A DNA stretch of 64,000 bases, from contig CP121690.1 of assembly GCA_038396605.1 (NCBI GenBank), forward strand, positions 434,001 through 498,000, in the 5' to 3' direction. The translations under genes were made by a program, and so were the position numbers. The notes beneath the pieces are model-generated. The model searched no databases, had not been told where the DNA came from, and saw only the letters and a list, made by a program, of their open reading frames with translations. Origin of the DNA: Eubacteriales bacterium mix99. Its GTDB lineage: Bacteria > Bacillota > Clostridia > Caldicoprobacterales > DTU083. Shown one piece after another: positions 1 to 8,311 of the stretch. The number at the start of each line of letters is the position of its first letter. The first letter of the stretch is position 1.

Positions 1-200
1 ATATAATTTTATTAAAGGTTGAGATAAAAAGAAAAATTCAGCAGAAAGGAGTGCAGGATAAAATGATCAACGCAAAAAATGAGCTGGAGGGCCTATGCTT
101 CTGAACTGAATATTGGACTTCAGGGTCGTTTTTTGATGCCTTTGAAGTCGTATCTTTGCAACCATCATCTATTGATCACGGATAATTTTTTTGTCAGCAC
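1..200. other. Leading non-coding stretch without a recognised gene
   Basis: No convincing gene lies here. A 13-codon frame starts at 64 behind an AAAGGAG about 11 bases upstream, but its product resembles nothing I know. An inverted repeat GACTTCA (116-122) / TGAAGTC (143-149) could fold into a hairpin. The stretch is probably the 3' untranslated part of a transcript entering from outside the window, since it ends in two terminators. Confidence 0.4.
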
Positions 201-229
201 AAACACGAATGGTTGAAATCGTGTTTTTT
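201..229 (+). terminator. Rho-independent terminator, first of a tandem pair
   Basis: The stem AACACGA (202-208) pairs with TCGTGTT (219-225) around a 10-base loop and runs into a T tract that ends near 229. It reads in the plus direction, so it would stop a transcript entering from the left edge. Confidence 0.75.
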
Positions 230-237
230 ATTTCCTG

Positions 238-265
238 CCCCGTGGATGGTTCCGCGGGGTTTTTT
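238..265 (+). terminator. Rho-independent terminator, second of a tandem pair
   Basis: Arms 238-246 and 251-259 form a nine-pair stem (one T-G wobble) closed by a TGGT loop and followed by six T residues (260-265). Only about 10 bases separate it from the first terminator. The pair isolates the next gene from upstream transcription. Confidence 0.85.
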
Positions 266-375
266 GCACCCTTTTTTAAGGGAATTTCAGAAAATAAGGA
301 AGGAGGGGACCCAGATGACAGAAACTTCAGTTGGTTCTTCGAATACGGTGTCTTATTTCAAGGAGGGAATGATCA

Positions 376-657
376 TTGGGTTACAAAAACGGGAGGGATG
401 TCCTTCCCCGTGAATTGCTCCGGGAACTGCAAAAGTATATACAGGGTGAGTTGGTCTATATACCGAAAGAAGGTACTGCCCGTGCCGGATGGGGAGAAAA
501 CAACGGCACACGGTCCGAATTAAGAAAAAGGAACCATGAAATATACCACCGGTATACCAACGGAGCAAAAATTGAAGAACTGGTCAGCCGATATCATCTG
601 TCGGAAGACAGTATCCGTAAAATCATCGTCAAGACGTCCCATGAACAGACATGCTGA
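376..657 (+). CDS. CD3324 family small helix-turn-helix regulator
   Basis: This 93-residue protein matches the CD3324 family, which is related to Mor-type transcription activators. The family pattern is visible: an N-terminal 'VLPRELLRELQKYIQGE' amphipathic segment, the 'YIPKEG' turn, the 'WGENN' motif (residues about 40-45), and a C-terminal helix-turn-helix-like region 'LVSRYHLSEDSIRKII' (about 68-84). The start is TTG, chosen because AAGGAGGG (359-366) sits nine bases upstream; the nearby ATG at 369 is in another frame. The family's exact role is unknown to me, and DNA binding is inferred from the fold. The gene stands alone between terminators. Confidence 0.8.
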   Translation: MGYKNGRDVLPRELLRELQKYIQGELVYIPKEGTARAGWGENNGTRSELRKRNHEIYHRYTNGAKIEELVSRYHLSEDSIRKIIVKTSHEQTC

Positions 658-716
658 GAAGTCGATGATTTCAATGGTGGGCAGATCTTATTCCATCCAT
701 CCTCCCATAAAAAAGA

Positions 717-757
717 TGCGGAAGAACCGTACCCCATTTCCGGGATGGTCTTCCGCA
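717..757. terminator. Bidirectional terminator between convergent genes
   Basis: TGCGGAAGA (717-725) and TCTTCCGCA (749-757) are perfect complements. T residues follow on the plus strand and an A-rich run (708-714) precedes the stem, so it can terminate both the small regulator and the ABC exporter that converges from the right. Confidence 0.75.
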
Positions 758-766
758 TTTTTATCG

Positions 767-2593
767 TCATTCGTTGATGATTCGGTCTCCTTCTTCCTCC
801 ATGAACTGATTGGTATACAGCCGATAGTAATAGCCATTTTGGGCAAGCAGCTGCCGATGATTCCCTTCTTCCGTCACTTTCCCGTCTACAACCACCAGGA
901 TGCGGTCGGCAGTACGGATAGTGGACAACCTGTGGGCAATGATGAAGCTGGTCCTGCCTTCCAGCACATTCTGAATCGCTTTCTGAATGATCTGTTCCGT
1001 CTCCGTATCGATGGAAGAAGTCGCTTCATCCAGCACAAACAGCCTGGGATTCGCCACGATGGCCCGGGCAAAGGATATCAGCTGCTTCTGACCGGTGGAC
1101 AGCCGGTTGCCCCCTTCCCCGACTTCCGTATCGTATCCTTTTTCCAGTTTTTCGATAAAACCGTTCGCGTTGACCAGCCGGGCCGCCTCCCGAACTTCTT
1201 CGTCCGTTGCCTCCAGTCTTCCGTAACGGATATTCTCCTTCACGGTTCCACTGAACAGATGCGGGGACTGCAGCACATAGCCCAGGTTGGACTGCAGCCA
1301 GAGCTGCGACCGGTCCCGGTAATCCACCCCGTCTATCAGGATTTCACCTTTCGTGGGCTCATAGAACCGGCAGATCAGGTTTACAATGGTGCTTTTCCCC
1401 GAACCGGTCTCTCCCACCAGCGCAATGGTCTCCCCTGCCTTTACCTGCAGATTGAAATTCTCCAGTACGGTTTCGCCGCCCTGGTAGGAAAAGCTGACAT
1501 TCCGAAATATCACATCCCCTTTGATGGGCTCCCAGTTCTCCCGAATCGGATGAAACGCATCCCCGTAGGTTTGCAGCACATCCGGACGGTCCTCGATTTC
1601 CAGCGGGGTATTAATCATGGATAAGACCCGCTCCGCCGATGCCTGGGCGGACTGGAGCTCGGCAAAAATACGGGCAATATTGCCGATGGGCTCAAAAAAC
1701 TGGATGGTATAGGTAATAAAACTTGCAAGCGTTCCGAAGCTGATGGCAGAATGGATCACCATTCCGCCGCCGATCCAGAGTGCCAGGGCCGTTCCGATTC
1801 CACCCAGTGCTGATACAATGGGATAAAAGATGGAGGAAAAAATCGCGACCCGGATGGAAGCGCCCCGCATTTCCCCGGTCAGGCCTTCAAATTCTTCCAG
1901 GTTTCGCTCTTCCCGGACCAGGGTCTTGGTTGTCCTGGCACCCAGGATTCCCTCGTTGAATGCTCCGGTGATCCGGGAGTTCACCTTTCGGACCTGTCGG
2001 TATCCCTTCAGGATTCTCTTCTGAAAATAGGCACTGGCCAGCGCCAGGAACGGGACAACGGACATTGTGATCAATGCCAGCTTCCAGTTCAGCATCAGCA
2101 GGACCACGACGATTCCCAGCATCATGGTCACACCCCAGGTCAGATCCACAAGGCTCCAGGATATGGTTTCCCCCAGGCGCTGGGAGTCCGATGTCATCCT
2201 GGCCATAATCCAGCCCACCGGAGTCTTGTCATAATAGGAAAATGACAATTCCTGCAATCTTTCAAATCCGCTTTTGCGGATATCATAAACCAGACCGTTT
2301 TCCACTTTTCCTGCCGTGCGGATCAATATCCAGGTATTCCCTGCCTGGCAGACAACCAACAGGCCGTAAAGAACCGCGTACCTCCCCATGCCCTCCAGTT
2401 TCCCCGGCATGATGAAATGATCAATGGCATACCGGGTCATCAGAGGAAACACGACATCAATTCCGCCGGTCAGGATCATAATAAAGGCAATGGCAATCAA
2501 CTGTTTTCGATAGGATTTTGCATAACGGAGGAGCTGTCTCCACAGCCCCAGGTCAAGTCCCTTGGTATATTCCTGCTCTTCCGGATAACTCAT
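767..2593 (-). CDS. ABC exporter half-transporter with canonical ATPase site (BmrC/BmrD-like)
   Basis: This 608-residue protein has six membrane segments in its N-terminal half and a nucleotide-binding domain from about residue 350. Visible motifs are Walker A 'GETGSGKST', a signature written LSTGQ rather than LSGGQ, and Walker B 'LFVLDEATSS' with the normal catalytic Glu. It follows a second half-transporter whose catalytic Glu is Asp, which is the known arrangement of heterodimeric exporters such as BmrCD/YheIH, where one ATP site is degenerate. These export drugs or lipophilic compounds from the cytoplasm. The ATG start has AAGGAAGG eight bases upstream. It is probably co-transcribed with the upstream gene after a 134-base gap. 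Confidence 0.92.
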   Translation of the reverse strand: MSYPEEQEYTKGLDLGLWRQLLRYAKSYRKQLIAIAFIMILTGGIDVVFPLMTRYAIDHFIMPGKLEGMGRYAVLYGLLVVCQAGNTWILIRTAGKVENGLVYDIRKSGFERLQELSFSYYDKTPVGWIMARMTSDSQRLGETISWSLVDLTWGVTMMLGIVVVLLMLNWKLALITMSVVPFLALASAYFQKRILKGYRQVRKVNSRITGAFNEGILGARTTKTLVREERNLEEFEGLTGEMRGASIRVAIFSSIFYPIVSALGGIGTALALWIGGGMVIHSAISFGTLASFITYTIQFFEPIGNIARIFAELQSAQASAERVLSMINTPLEIEDRPDVLQTYGDAFHPIRENWEPIKGDVIFRNVSFSYQGGETVLENFNLQVKAGETIALVGETGSGKSTIVNLICRFYEPTKGEILIDGVDYRDRSQLWLQSNLGYVLQSPHLFSGTVKENIRYGRLEATDEEVREAARLVNANGFIEKLEKGYDTEVGEGGNRLSTGQKQLISFARAIVANPRLFVLDEATSSIDTETEQIIQKAIQNVLEGRTSFIIAHRLSTIRTADRILVVVDGKVTEEGNHRQLLAQNGYYYRLYTNQFMEEEGDRIINE

Positions 2594-2727
2594 ACACTGA
2601 ACCTTCCTTATTCTTAAATACGAAGTCGAAACAAATCACGCTATCCTTCAGTCCCTTCGGCTCAGACCACTTATCGGCCAACGCAGCCGGAGTTCATGGA
2701 CGAAGGTGCCGGGTACGAAACCCTTTC

Positions 2728-4539
2728 TCAGCCAACCAGCTGGCTGTTGTCCTGCAGATCCTTCTCCAGACTGTTCTGTATGGACCAGATCCGCTGATAC
2801 AGGCCGGGCTGATGAATTAATTCCTCATGGGTGCCGGACTGAATCAGCCGCCCGTCGTCCAGGACCAGGATCCGGTCTGCTTCAGACAGGGTTGCAATCC
2901 GGTGGGATATGATAAAGGTTGTAACATCCTTGCTTCTTTTCTTCAATTCCTTCCGGATCGCGGCGTCGGTCTCCGTATCCACCGCACTGAGGGAATCGTC
3001 AAAGATCAGGATATCGCTGTCCTGGATCAACGTCCTTGCAATGGCCACCCTCTGCTTCTGCCCGCCGGACAGGGTAACGCCTTTTTCCCCCACAAAGGTT
3101 TCGTACCCGTCGTCAAATTCCTCGATCACCTTATGAACGGAAGCAATGCGGCTGGCTTCATAAATCTCCATTTCGCTGACATTCCGCTTGGCAATGCCGA
3201 TATTCTCCTTAATGGTGCGGGAAAACAGGAACGGCTCCTGCAGAACAATGCCCACCTTCTGACGCAGCCACTTCCTGTCAATCTTCCGCAGCTCCACCCC
3301 GCCTATGGTGACGGATCCGCCTTTATAGTCATACAGCCTCTGCAGCAGATGAACCAGGGAGGATTTCCCCGAACCGGTGGGGCCCAGAATGGCAACCGTT
3401 TCCCCTTTCTTCACTTCAAAGGAAAGATCCTTCAGAACCGGATGTCCCCCTTCATATTCAAAACTGACATTCCGGAATACGATATTCCCGGCAATGGACG
3501 GCCTCCCGCAACCCGGGTCCTGACTTTCTGAAGGAACATCCAGGATCTCCTGGATCCGGCCCACAGACACCAGGGTTTTGCCCATGTCGGTCAAAATCCG
3601 GCCCATCTGGCGTATGGGCCAGAGAAGCATATTCACATAGGAACTGAACACCAGAAAGGTGCCCAGTGTAATGGAACCTGTCGCAGTATAATAAACGCCC
3701 ATTACAACGACAATGCCGATCTGCAGCATGGCAATCAGATCCGACAGGGACCAGTACAGGGCCATCAGATTCGTAACTCGAAAGGACAAGTCCCTGTATT
3801 CCGTATTTTTCTGATCAAACTTTTCATTCTCATAGGCCTGACGCCCAAAGGCCCGGACGACCCTCACCCCGTTCAGATTTTCCTGAATCGTATTGGACAA
3901 CCTTCCCTCGGATTCATCCGCCTGCAGAAAGGCTTTCTGAACCATCCGGAAAAAGATGAAGGAAAAGAGAAAGAGAACCGGAGCAACGGCAAGGGAAACA
4001 ATGGTCATGCGTACATTCATGGAAAGCATGATGGCAATCGCCATAACCAGCATAAACAGGGCACGGCCCACGTCCACCAGCTGCACCGCCAGAAAACGGC
4101 GGATGGTCTCCATATCGGAGGTGCAGCGCTGAATCAGATCCCCGGTCTCCGCCTTGACATGATAGTCATAGTCCAGGCTCTGCAAATGGCCGTACAGCCG
4201 GTCCCGCAGACTTTTCGCTATGGACTCCGAAGCCCGGGCGGACCATTTGCCCCTGAAAAAGACAAACAGGCCATTGATCAGATTGATGCCAAGCAGCACC
4301 AAAGCGCAGATCCACATATTGCGTTTCAAATAGTCCATGCCTCCGATGGACCGTAGAAGACCGGCAATCCGGGCAGACAGATCCGCTGGTTCCTTTCCGA
4401 TCACGGAGTCCACGGTAAACCGAACAATCAGCGGGGATATCATTGAGAGGAAGGTGGATATCCCGACACACAAAATGGATCCAACATACAGCAGACGGCT
4501 CCCCTTCATAAAGCTCATCAGCAGTTTCATGTTTTTCAT
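2728..4539 (-). CDS. ABC exporter half-transporter with degenerate ATPase site (BmrC/BmrD-like)
   Basis: This 603-residue transporter has the layout MKNMKLLMSFMKG, membrane domain, then a nucleotide-binding domain from about residue 360. Walker A is 'GPTGSGKSS', the signature is 'LSGGQKQ', and Walker B ends 'IFDDSLSAVD', so Asp515 replaces the catalytic Glu. It should pair with the next gene. The frame is open well upstream of 4539, but I place the start at 4539 (ATG ATG-rich start behind AGGAA at 4551-4555) because the upstream residues are unlike any exporter and coincide with terminator hairpins in the leader. Transcription probably passes through the attenuator described at 4575-4740. Confidence 0.9.
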   Translation of the reverse strand: MKNMKLLMSFMKGSRLLYVGSILCVGISTFLSMISPLIVRFTVDSVIGKEPADLSARIAGLLRSIGGMDYLKRNMWICALVLLGINLINGLFVFFRGKWSARASESIAKSLRDRLYGHLQSLDYDYHVKAETGDLIQRCTSDMETIRRFLAVQLVDVGRALFMLVMAIAIMLSMNVRMTIVSLAVAPVLFLFSFIFFRMVQKAFLQADESEGRLSNTIQENLNGVRVVRAFGRQAYENEKFDQKNTEYRDLSFRVTNLMALYWSLSDLIAMLQIGIVVVMGVYYTATGSITLGTFLVFSSYVNMLLWPIRQMGRILTDMGKTLVSVGRIQEILDVPSESQDPGCGRPSIAGNIVFRNVSFEYEGGHPVLKDLSFEVKKGETVAILGPTGSGKSSLVHLLQRLYDYKGGSVTIGGVELRKIDRKWLRQKVGIVLQEPFLFSRTIKENIGIAKRNVSEMEIYEASRIASVHKVIEEFDDGYETFVGEKGVTLSGGQKQRVAIARTLIQDSDILIFDDSLSAVDTETDAAIRKELKKRSKDVTTFIISHRIATLSEADRILVLDDGRLIQSGTHEELIHQPGLYQRIWSIQNSLEKDLQDNSQLVG

Positions 4540-4574
4540 GTAGTTGTCACTTCCTGTTTTTAATCTGTGTGGAT

Positions 4575-4740
4575 GGCTTTTATAGCATAAAAAAGCCACA
4601 GGGCCTGATCCTCCCATGGCTTCTGCGAAATGGTATTTCTCACGGCAGCGCATCGTTGCATGGCTGCCCATACATCTTTCTGCAAAAAGCCACAGGGCTC
4701 TCCACTGCAGTCCCATGGCTTTTCCTTGTCAAAAAGCAAA
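4575..4740 (-). promoter_or_regulatory. Tandem attenuator: two near-identical terminator hairpins plus competing folds
   Basis: Read on the minus strand, AAAAGCCATGGG pairs with CCCTGTGGCTTTTT (hairpin 1, 4684-4723), and the same arms recur about 100 bases later (hairpin 2, 4589-4622). Both end in T tracts pointing at the exporter. Three GGCTTTT-like blocks (4732-4737, 4684-4691, 4589-4598) alternate with three AAAAGCC-like blocks (4717-4723, 4617-4622, 4575-4581). Hairpin 1 could therefore be disrupted by an upstream GCTTTT/AAAAGC pairing (4718-4737), and hairpin 2 by the downstream pairing 4575-4597. Together with the leader peptide this resembles the bmrB-bmrCD attenuator of Bacillus subtilis. 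The regulatory role is inferred. Confidence 0.7.
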
Positions 4741-4758
4741 ACCGGCAATCGTAAGAGA

Positions 4759-4890
4759 TTATCCGATCCAGGAACATATGGAGAAAGGAAAAGAGTATGC
4801 AGGAATTCCGGCATCAGAACTGTCATACGTATCGGCAGAAACATCAGCAGTCCATCCTGTCATTCGAAACTTCATGCGGTTCATCCTCAT
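4759..4890 (-). CDS. Leader peptide (43 residues) of the ABC exporter operon
   Basis: An ATG at 4890 follows a near-ideal ribosome site (AAAGGAGG, centred at 4900-4906) by nine bases and opens a 43-codon frame that stops at 4759, about 35 bases before the first terminator hairpin. The peptide is Met- and Arg-rich at its start (MRMNRMKFRM) and aromatic at its end (AYSFPFSICSWIG). It has no similarity I recognise. Its position between promoter and tandem terminators suggests a translated sensor: ribosome stalling, for instance by an antibiotic, would change which hairpin forms. It is too short for usual gene finders. Confidence 0.65.
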   Translation of the reverse strand: MRMNRMKFRMTGWTADVSADTYDSSDAGIPAYSFPFSICSWIG

Positions 4891-4983
4891 CTCCAGGTTC
4901 CTCCTTTTCCTTGAAATTTTCAATAGAATTTACACACTTTCATAAAGCAATGATAACAAGTTTCCATGCACTTTCCAGATATC

Positions 4984-5012
4984 AGTATACGATGTCCGCC
5001 GGGGAAAAGCAA
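4984..5012 (-). promoter_or_regulatory. Sigma-A promoter for the exporter leader
   Basis: On the minus strand TTGCTT (5007-5012) and TATACT (4984-4989) are separated by exactly 17 bases. Transcription would start near 4977, about 87 bases before the leader peptide and about 440 bases before the exporter start. Confidence 0.7.
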
Positions 5013-5114
5013 GCAGATATTTACAGAACTATTGATTATAATCATTCTTTCCGGAACCGCCGGCAAATGTCTTGCTTTCCTCCATACTTATTTCCCGCTT
5101 TGTCCCGCACTCTT

Positions 5115-5141
5115 TTGATATTCTTTGCCCTGTGTTAGAAT
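5115..5141 (+). promoter_or_regulatory. Candidate promoter for the GH5 gene
   Basis: TTGATA (5115-5120) and TAGAAT (5136-5141) are 15 bases apart, shorter than ideal, but a TG one base before the -10 box (5133-5134) makes an extended -10. The start of transcription would be near 5148. Confidence 0.45.
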
Positions 5142-5291
5142 CAGGTAAGAACCATTCGGATCATGCAGCTTCCCCGGATATCTGAATTTTCACAGAAACA
5201 GCCACACCCCTTTACAGGGATGTGGAAACGTTACGGAAGGAAAAGCACAAAGGCTGCAGATCCGGCATACAAAAAAGGAGGCCCTGACAAA

Positions 5292-6935
5292 ATGAGTGAA
5301 AAGATTTGTCCTTCCCATGCAGAAAACTCCAATGTAAAAGGATTCCTGCACACCCGCGGGCAGAAAATTGTAAACGGATCCGGAGACAGGATCCTGCTGA
5401 CCGGCTGGGGATTGGGAAACTGGTTATTGCCCGAAGGGTATATGTGGCTTGCGGGGGACGGAAACCGCTTTGACCGGCCAAGAAGAATCGAAGCCGTCAT
5501 CCGGGAACTGACCGGTCCGGACTATGCAGCTGCTTTCTGGAAACAATACCGGGAAAATTATGTGACACGGGAAGATATCGCCTTCATGGCGGATCTTGGT
5601 TACAATTCGGTAAGAATTCCCATAAACTGGAGGATCCTGATGGAGGAAGGCCCGGGCTGTATCTGGAAGGAAGATGGTTTTGCGCGGATCGACCGCTGCC
5701 TGGATTGGTGTGAGGAATTCAAATTATACGCATTTCTGGACCTGCACGGCGCTCCGGGCGGCCAGACAGGCGCAAACATTGATGACTCCATTGACGATAT
5801 TCCCCGGTTATTCACCGATGAGGACAGCAGAACCAAATGTCTGGAGCTTTGGAAAGAGATCGCCCGGCGTTACAGGGACCGGTGGATTGTAGGCGGTTAT
5901 GACCTGCTCAATGAGCCCCTGTCGCCGGTCCATGGCAGGGAATATGCATTGAATCCGCTGGCGCCCGCCCTATCCGTATTCTACGAGGAACTGATTGCTG
6001 AAATCCGGAAAACAGATACCAGACATATGCTTTCCATGGAAGGTTCCCAATGGGCCACCGATCCATCCATATTCTTTAAGAAATACGACGGGAACATGGT
6101 GATCCATTTCCATCGGTATGCCTGTAAACCGGGCATGGAGGCCTTGCAGCCTTTTCTGGAGTATTCCGAACGGCTGGATCAGCCGCTATGGCTGGGAGAA
6201 ACAGGGGAAAACACTCTGGAATGGTATACTGCTATGTATCCTCTGTGCAGCTCCCTGGGAATCGGTTTCAATCTCTGGCCATGGAAAAAAATGGACTGTA
6301 CAAATTCCCCCTGCTCAGTGAACAAACCGGAAGGATGGGATGAAATCATTCAATATACGCATGGAGCAAAGCATCCCGGTACCGAACGGACAAGAAAGAT
6401 ACTGGACGAATTTCTGCAGAATATCCGTATTTCACACTGCAGGTGGAATCCCGATGTCACGAATGCTGTCTTTCGCCGGCCGGACTGCAGCGTACGCGCC
6501 ACGGACTTTAACCTGGTGCCCGGAAAGGGTATTTCCTGCAGCGGTTTCCGAACTGAGGGCAATCTGTATCATTATCAGACAAGGACCGGGATGGCAATTG
6601 TTGCTGCAGAAAAGCAGCCCGTTCCGCGAAGATTTGCCTTCGACAGCGGATGGGATCTGCTGGCTCTGGAAATGCGGCAGGGAGAATTTGCAACGTATTC
6701 TATCAATGAAGTACCGGAAGGCTGCACCGTCCGTGTTGAGCTGTTATGCAGGGAACCTGCACAGATTTGCTTCACGCAGGACAGCAAAACGGTCCGGACG
6801 TTCACCCCGGAACCGGCCATGCAGCCGCAGACACTTTTTGCATGCAGACTTTCCGAAGCAAAAAGATCCCTTGTCAAAATTCATGTATTGAGCGGATCGC
6901 TCCGGTTCTTCCGACTGATTTTTCAAAAGGACTGA
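5292..6935 (+). CDS. Glycoside hydrolase family 5 protein, cytoplasmic
   Basis: This 547-residue protein has a GH5 (clan A, TIM-barrel) catalytic domain over roughly residues 20-370. Typical landmarks are 'LGYNSVRIPINW', 'FLDLHGAPGGQTG', the acid/base motif 'LLNEP' with Glu208, 'VIHFHRYA', and the nucleophile motif 'WLGETGE' with Glu303. The C-terminal 150 residues look like a beta-rich accessory domain that I cannot name. There is no signal peptide, so it probably cleaves imported beta-linked oligosaccharides. I start it at 5292, where AAGGAGG precedes the ATG; the frame is open further upstream but has no ribosome site. The exact substrate (glucan, mannan or xyloglucan fragments) cannot be told. 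Confidence 0.85.
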   Translation: MSEKICPSHAENSNVKGFLHTRGQKIVNGSGDRILLTGWGLGNWLLPEGYMWLAGDGNRFDRPRRIEAVIRELTGPDYAAAFWKQYRENYVTREDIAFMADLGYNSVRIPINWRILMEEGPGCIWKEDGFARIDRCLDWCEEFKLYAFLDLHGAPGGQTGANIDDSIDDIPRLFTDEDSRTKCLELWKEIARRYRDRWIVGGYDLLNEPLSPVHGREYALNPLAPALSVFYEELIAEIRKTDTRHMLSMEGSQWATDPSIFFKKYDGNMVIHFHRYACKPGMEALQPFLEYSERLDQPLWLGETGENTLEWYTAMYPLCSSLGIGFNLWPWKKMDCTNSPCSVNKPEGWDEIIQYTHGAKHPGTERTRKILDEFLQNIRISHCRWNPDVTNAVFRRPDCSVRATDFNLVPGKGISCSGFRTEGNLYHYQTRTGMAIVAAEKQPVPRRFAFDSGWDLLALEMRQGEFATYSINEVPEGCTVRVELLCREPAQICFTQDSKTVRTFTPEPAMQPQTLFACRLSEAKRSLVKIHVLSGSLRFFRLIFQKD

Positions 6936-6947
6936 GATGCATTTTCA

Positions 6948-6976
6948 TTGCTTTTCCCCCGGAATTCATGTATACT
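6948..6976 (+). promoter_or_regulatory. Sigma-A promoter for the aminotransferase gene
   Basis: TTGCTT (6948-6953) and TATACT (6971-6976) lie 17 bases apart, giving a start near 6983, about 40 bases before the gene. Boxes and spacing are identical to those of the exporter-leader promoter. Confidence 0.7.
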
Positions 6977-7024
6977 GAATGAAAATTTATACATTACTTT
7001 TCAATGGATTTGGGAGGCTGGAAA

Positions 7025-8266
7025 ATGTCAGTTATCAAAAAGTCATCAAAGCTGGACAATGTCCTGTATGACATCCGGGGTCCCGTTATGGATGAAGCCA
7101 AACGTATGGAAGATGAAGGCTACCATATTCTCAAGCTGAATATCGGCAACCCGGCCCCCTTTGGATTGAACGCCCCGGACGAAATCATTCAGGATGTGAT
7201 TTCAAATGTACGGAATGCCCAGGGATATACCGATTCCAAAGGTATCTTCCCGGCACGCAAGGCCGTTATGCAGTACTGTCAGCATAAAAACATCGAAAAT
7301 GTATCGGTAAATGATATCTTTATCGGAAACGGCGCCAGCGAGCTGATTATTATGTCCATGCAGGCCCTGCTGGACCATGGAGATGAAATTCTGGTGCCTG
7401 CGCCGGATTATCCGCTGTGGACCGCATCGGTCAATCTGGCCGGCGGGACTGCCGTCCATTATCTGTGCGACGAGGAATCCGACTGGTACCCCGATATTGA
7501 AGACATGAAAAAGAAAATCACTCCCCAGACCAGGGGCATCGTCATTATCAATCCCAACAACCCCACAGGAGCAAACTATCCTGAATCCGTCCTTCAGGAA
7601 ATTGTGAGGCTGGCAGTGGAACATCACCTGATCCTGTTTTCGGATGAGATTTATGACCGGATTCTTTACGACGATGAGAAACATGTATCCACTGCATCCC
7701 TGATCGATGATGAGGTGCTTTGTGTAACCATCAACGGGCTGTCAAAATCCCACCGGATCGCCGGGTTCCGGGCCGGATGGATGGTTCTGAGCGGGGACAA
7801 GTCCGGCGCCTCGGATTACATTGAGGGCATCAATATGCTGGCATCCATGCGTCTTTGCAGCAACGCCCTGGCCCAGTTCACCATCCAGACGGCTCTCGGC
7901 GGCTATCAAAGCATCCGGGAATTTATTGTACCGGGAGGACGACTGAGAGAGCAGCGGGATATCGTTTATCAAATGCTGAACGCCATTCCCGGCCTGTCCT
8001 GCGTGAAACCAAAAGGCGCGTTTTATGCTTTTCCCAAAGTGGATACCGAAAGGTTTCATATAACGGACGATATGCAATTTATCAAGGATCTCCTGTCGGA
8101 GAAGAAAGTGCTTCTTGTTCAGGGAACCGGTTTCAACTGGCCGGCTCCGGATCATTTCCGGGTGGTTTTCCTGCCGGCAAAGGAAGACCTGAAAATGGCC
8201 ATCCGGCGCATCGGCTCTTTCCTGGAAGACTACCGGCAGGAAGACGGAGGAAACCCTACAGAATAA
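7025..8266 (+). CDS. alaA: Pyridoxal-phosphate aminotransferase, AlaA-like (glutamate-pyruvate)
   Basis: This 413-residue class I/II aminotransferase closely resembles AlaA-type alanine transaminases, which make alanine from pyruvate and glutamate. Seen directly: the N-terminal 'YDIRGPV..EA' and 'ILKLNIGNPAPFG' motifs, 'GNGASELI', 'IINPNNPTG', 'SDEIYDRI', the PLP lysine in 'LSKSHR' (Lys241), and 'RAGWM'. The length is normal for the family. The ATG at 7025 follows GGGAGG by seven bases and replaces a longer open frame starting at 7004. It has its own promoter. Specificity for alanine rather than another amino acid is inferred from similarity. Confidence 0.88.
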   Translation: MSVIKKSSKLDNVLYDIRGPVMDEAKRMEDEGYHILKLNIGNPAPFGLNAPDEIIQDVISNVRNAQGYTDSKGIFPARKAVMQYCQHKNIENVSVNDIFIGNGASELIIMSMQALLDHGDEILVPAPDYPLWTASVNLAGGTAVHYLCDEESDWYPDIEDMKKKITPQTRGIVIINPNNPTGANYPESVLQEIVRLAVEHHLILFSDEIYDRILYDDEKHVSTASLIDDEVLCVTINGLSKSHRIAGFRAGWMVLSGDKSGASDYIEGINMLASMRLCSNALAQFTIQTALGGYQSIREFIVPGGRLREQRDIVYQMLNAIPGLSCVKPKGAFYAFPKVDTERFHITDDMQFIKDLLSEKKVLLVQGTGFNWPAPDHFRVVFLPAKEDLKMAIRRIGSFLEDYRQEDGGNPTE

Positions 8267-8303
8267 AACCCCTTCAGAATGGAATTGGAAACCCCTTCAG
8301 AAT
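8251..8303. repeat. Three short direct repeats spanning the aminotransferase stop codon
   Basis: AAACCCTACAGAAT (8251-8264), AAACCCCTTCAGAAT (8266-8280) and the same 15-mer again (8289-8303) are repeated in tandem. The first copy lies in the last codons of the gene and the others beyond its stop. The cause is probably local slippage duplication. Confidence 0.7.
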
Positions 8304-8311
8304 AGAGATCT

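Noticed and set aside
4540-4716. N-terminal extension of the first exporter subunit by 59 residues
   Set aside because: The frame happens to stay open through the two attenuator hairpins, but the residues are unlike any exporter, and a ribosome site precedes the ATG at 4539.
4797-5138. 113-codon plus-strand frame between the exporter and GH5 genes
   Set aside because: No ribosome site and no similarity; it runs through the exporter promoter and leader on the other strand.
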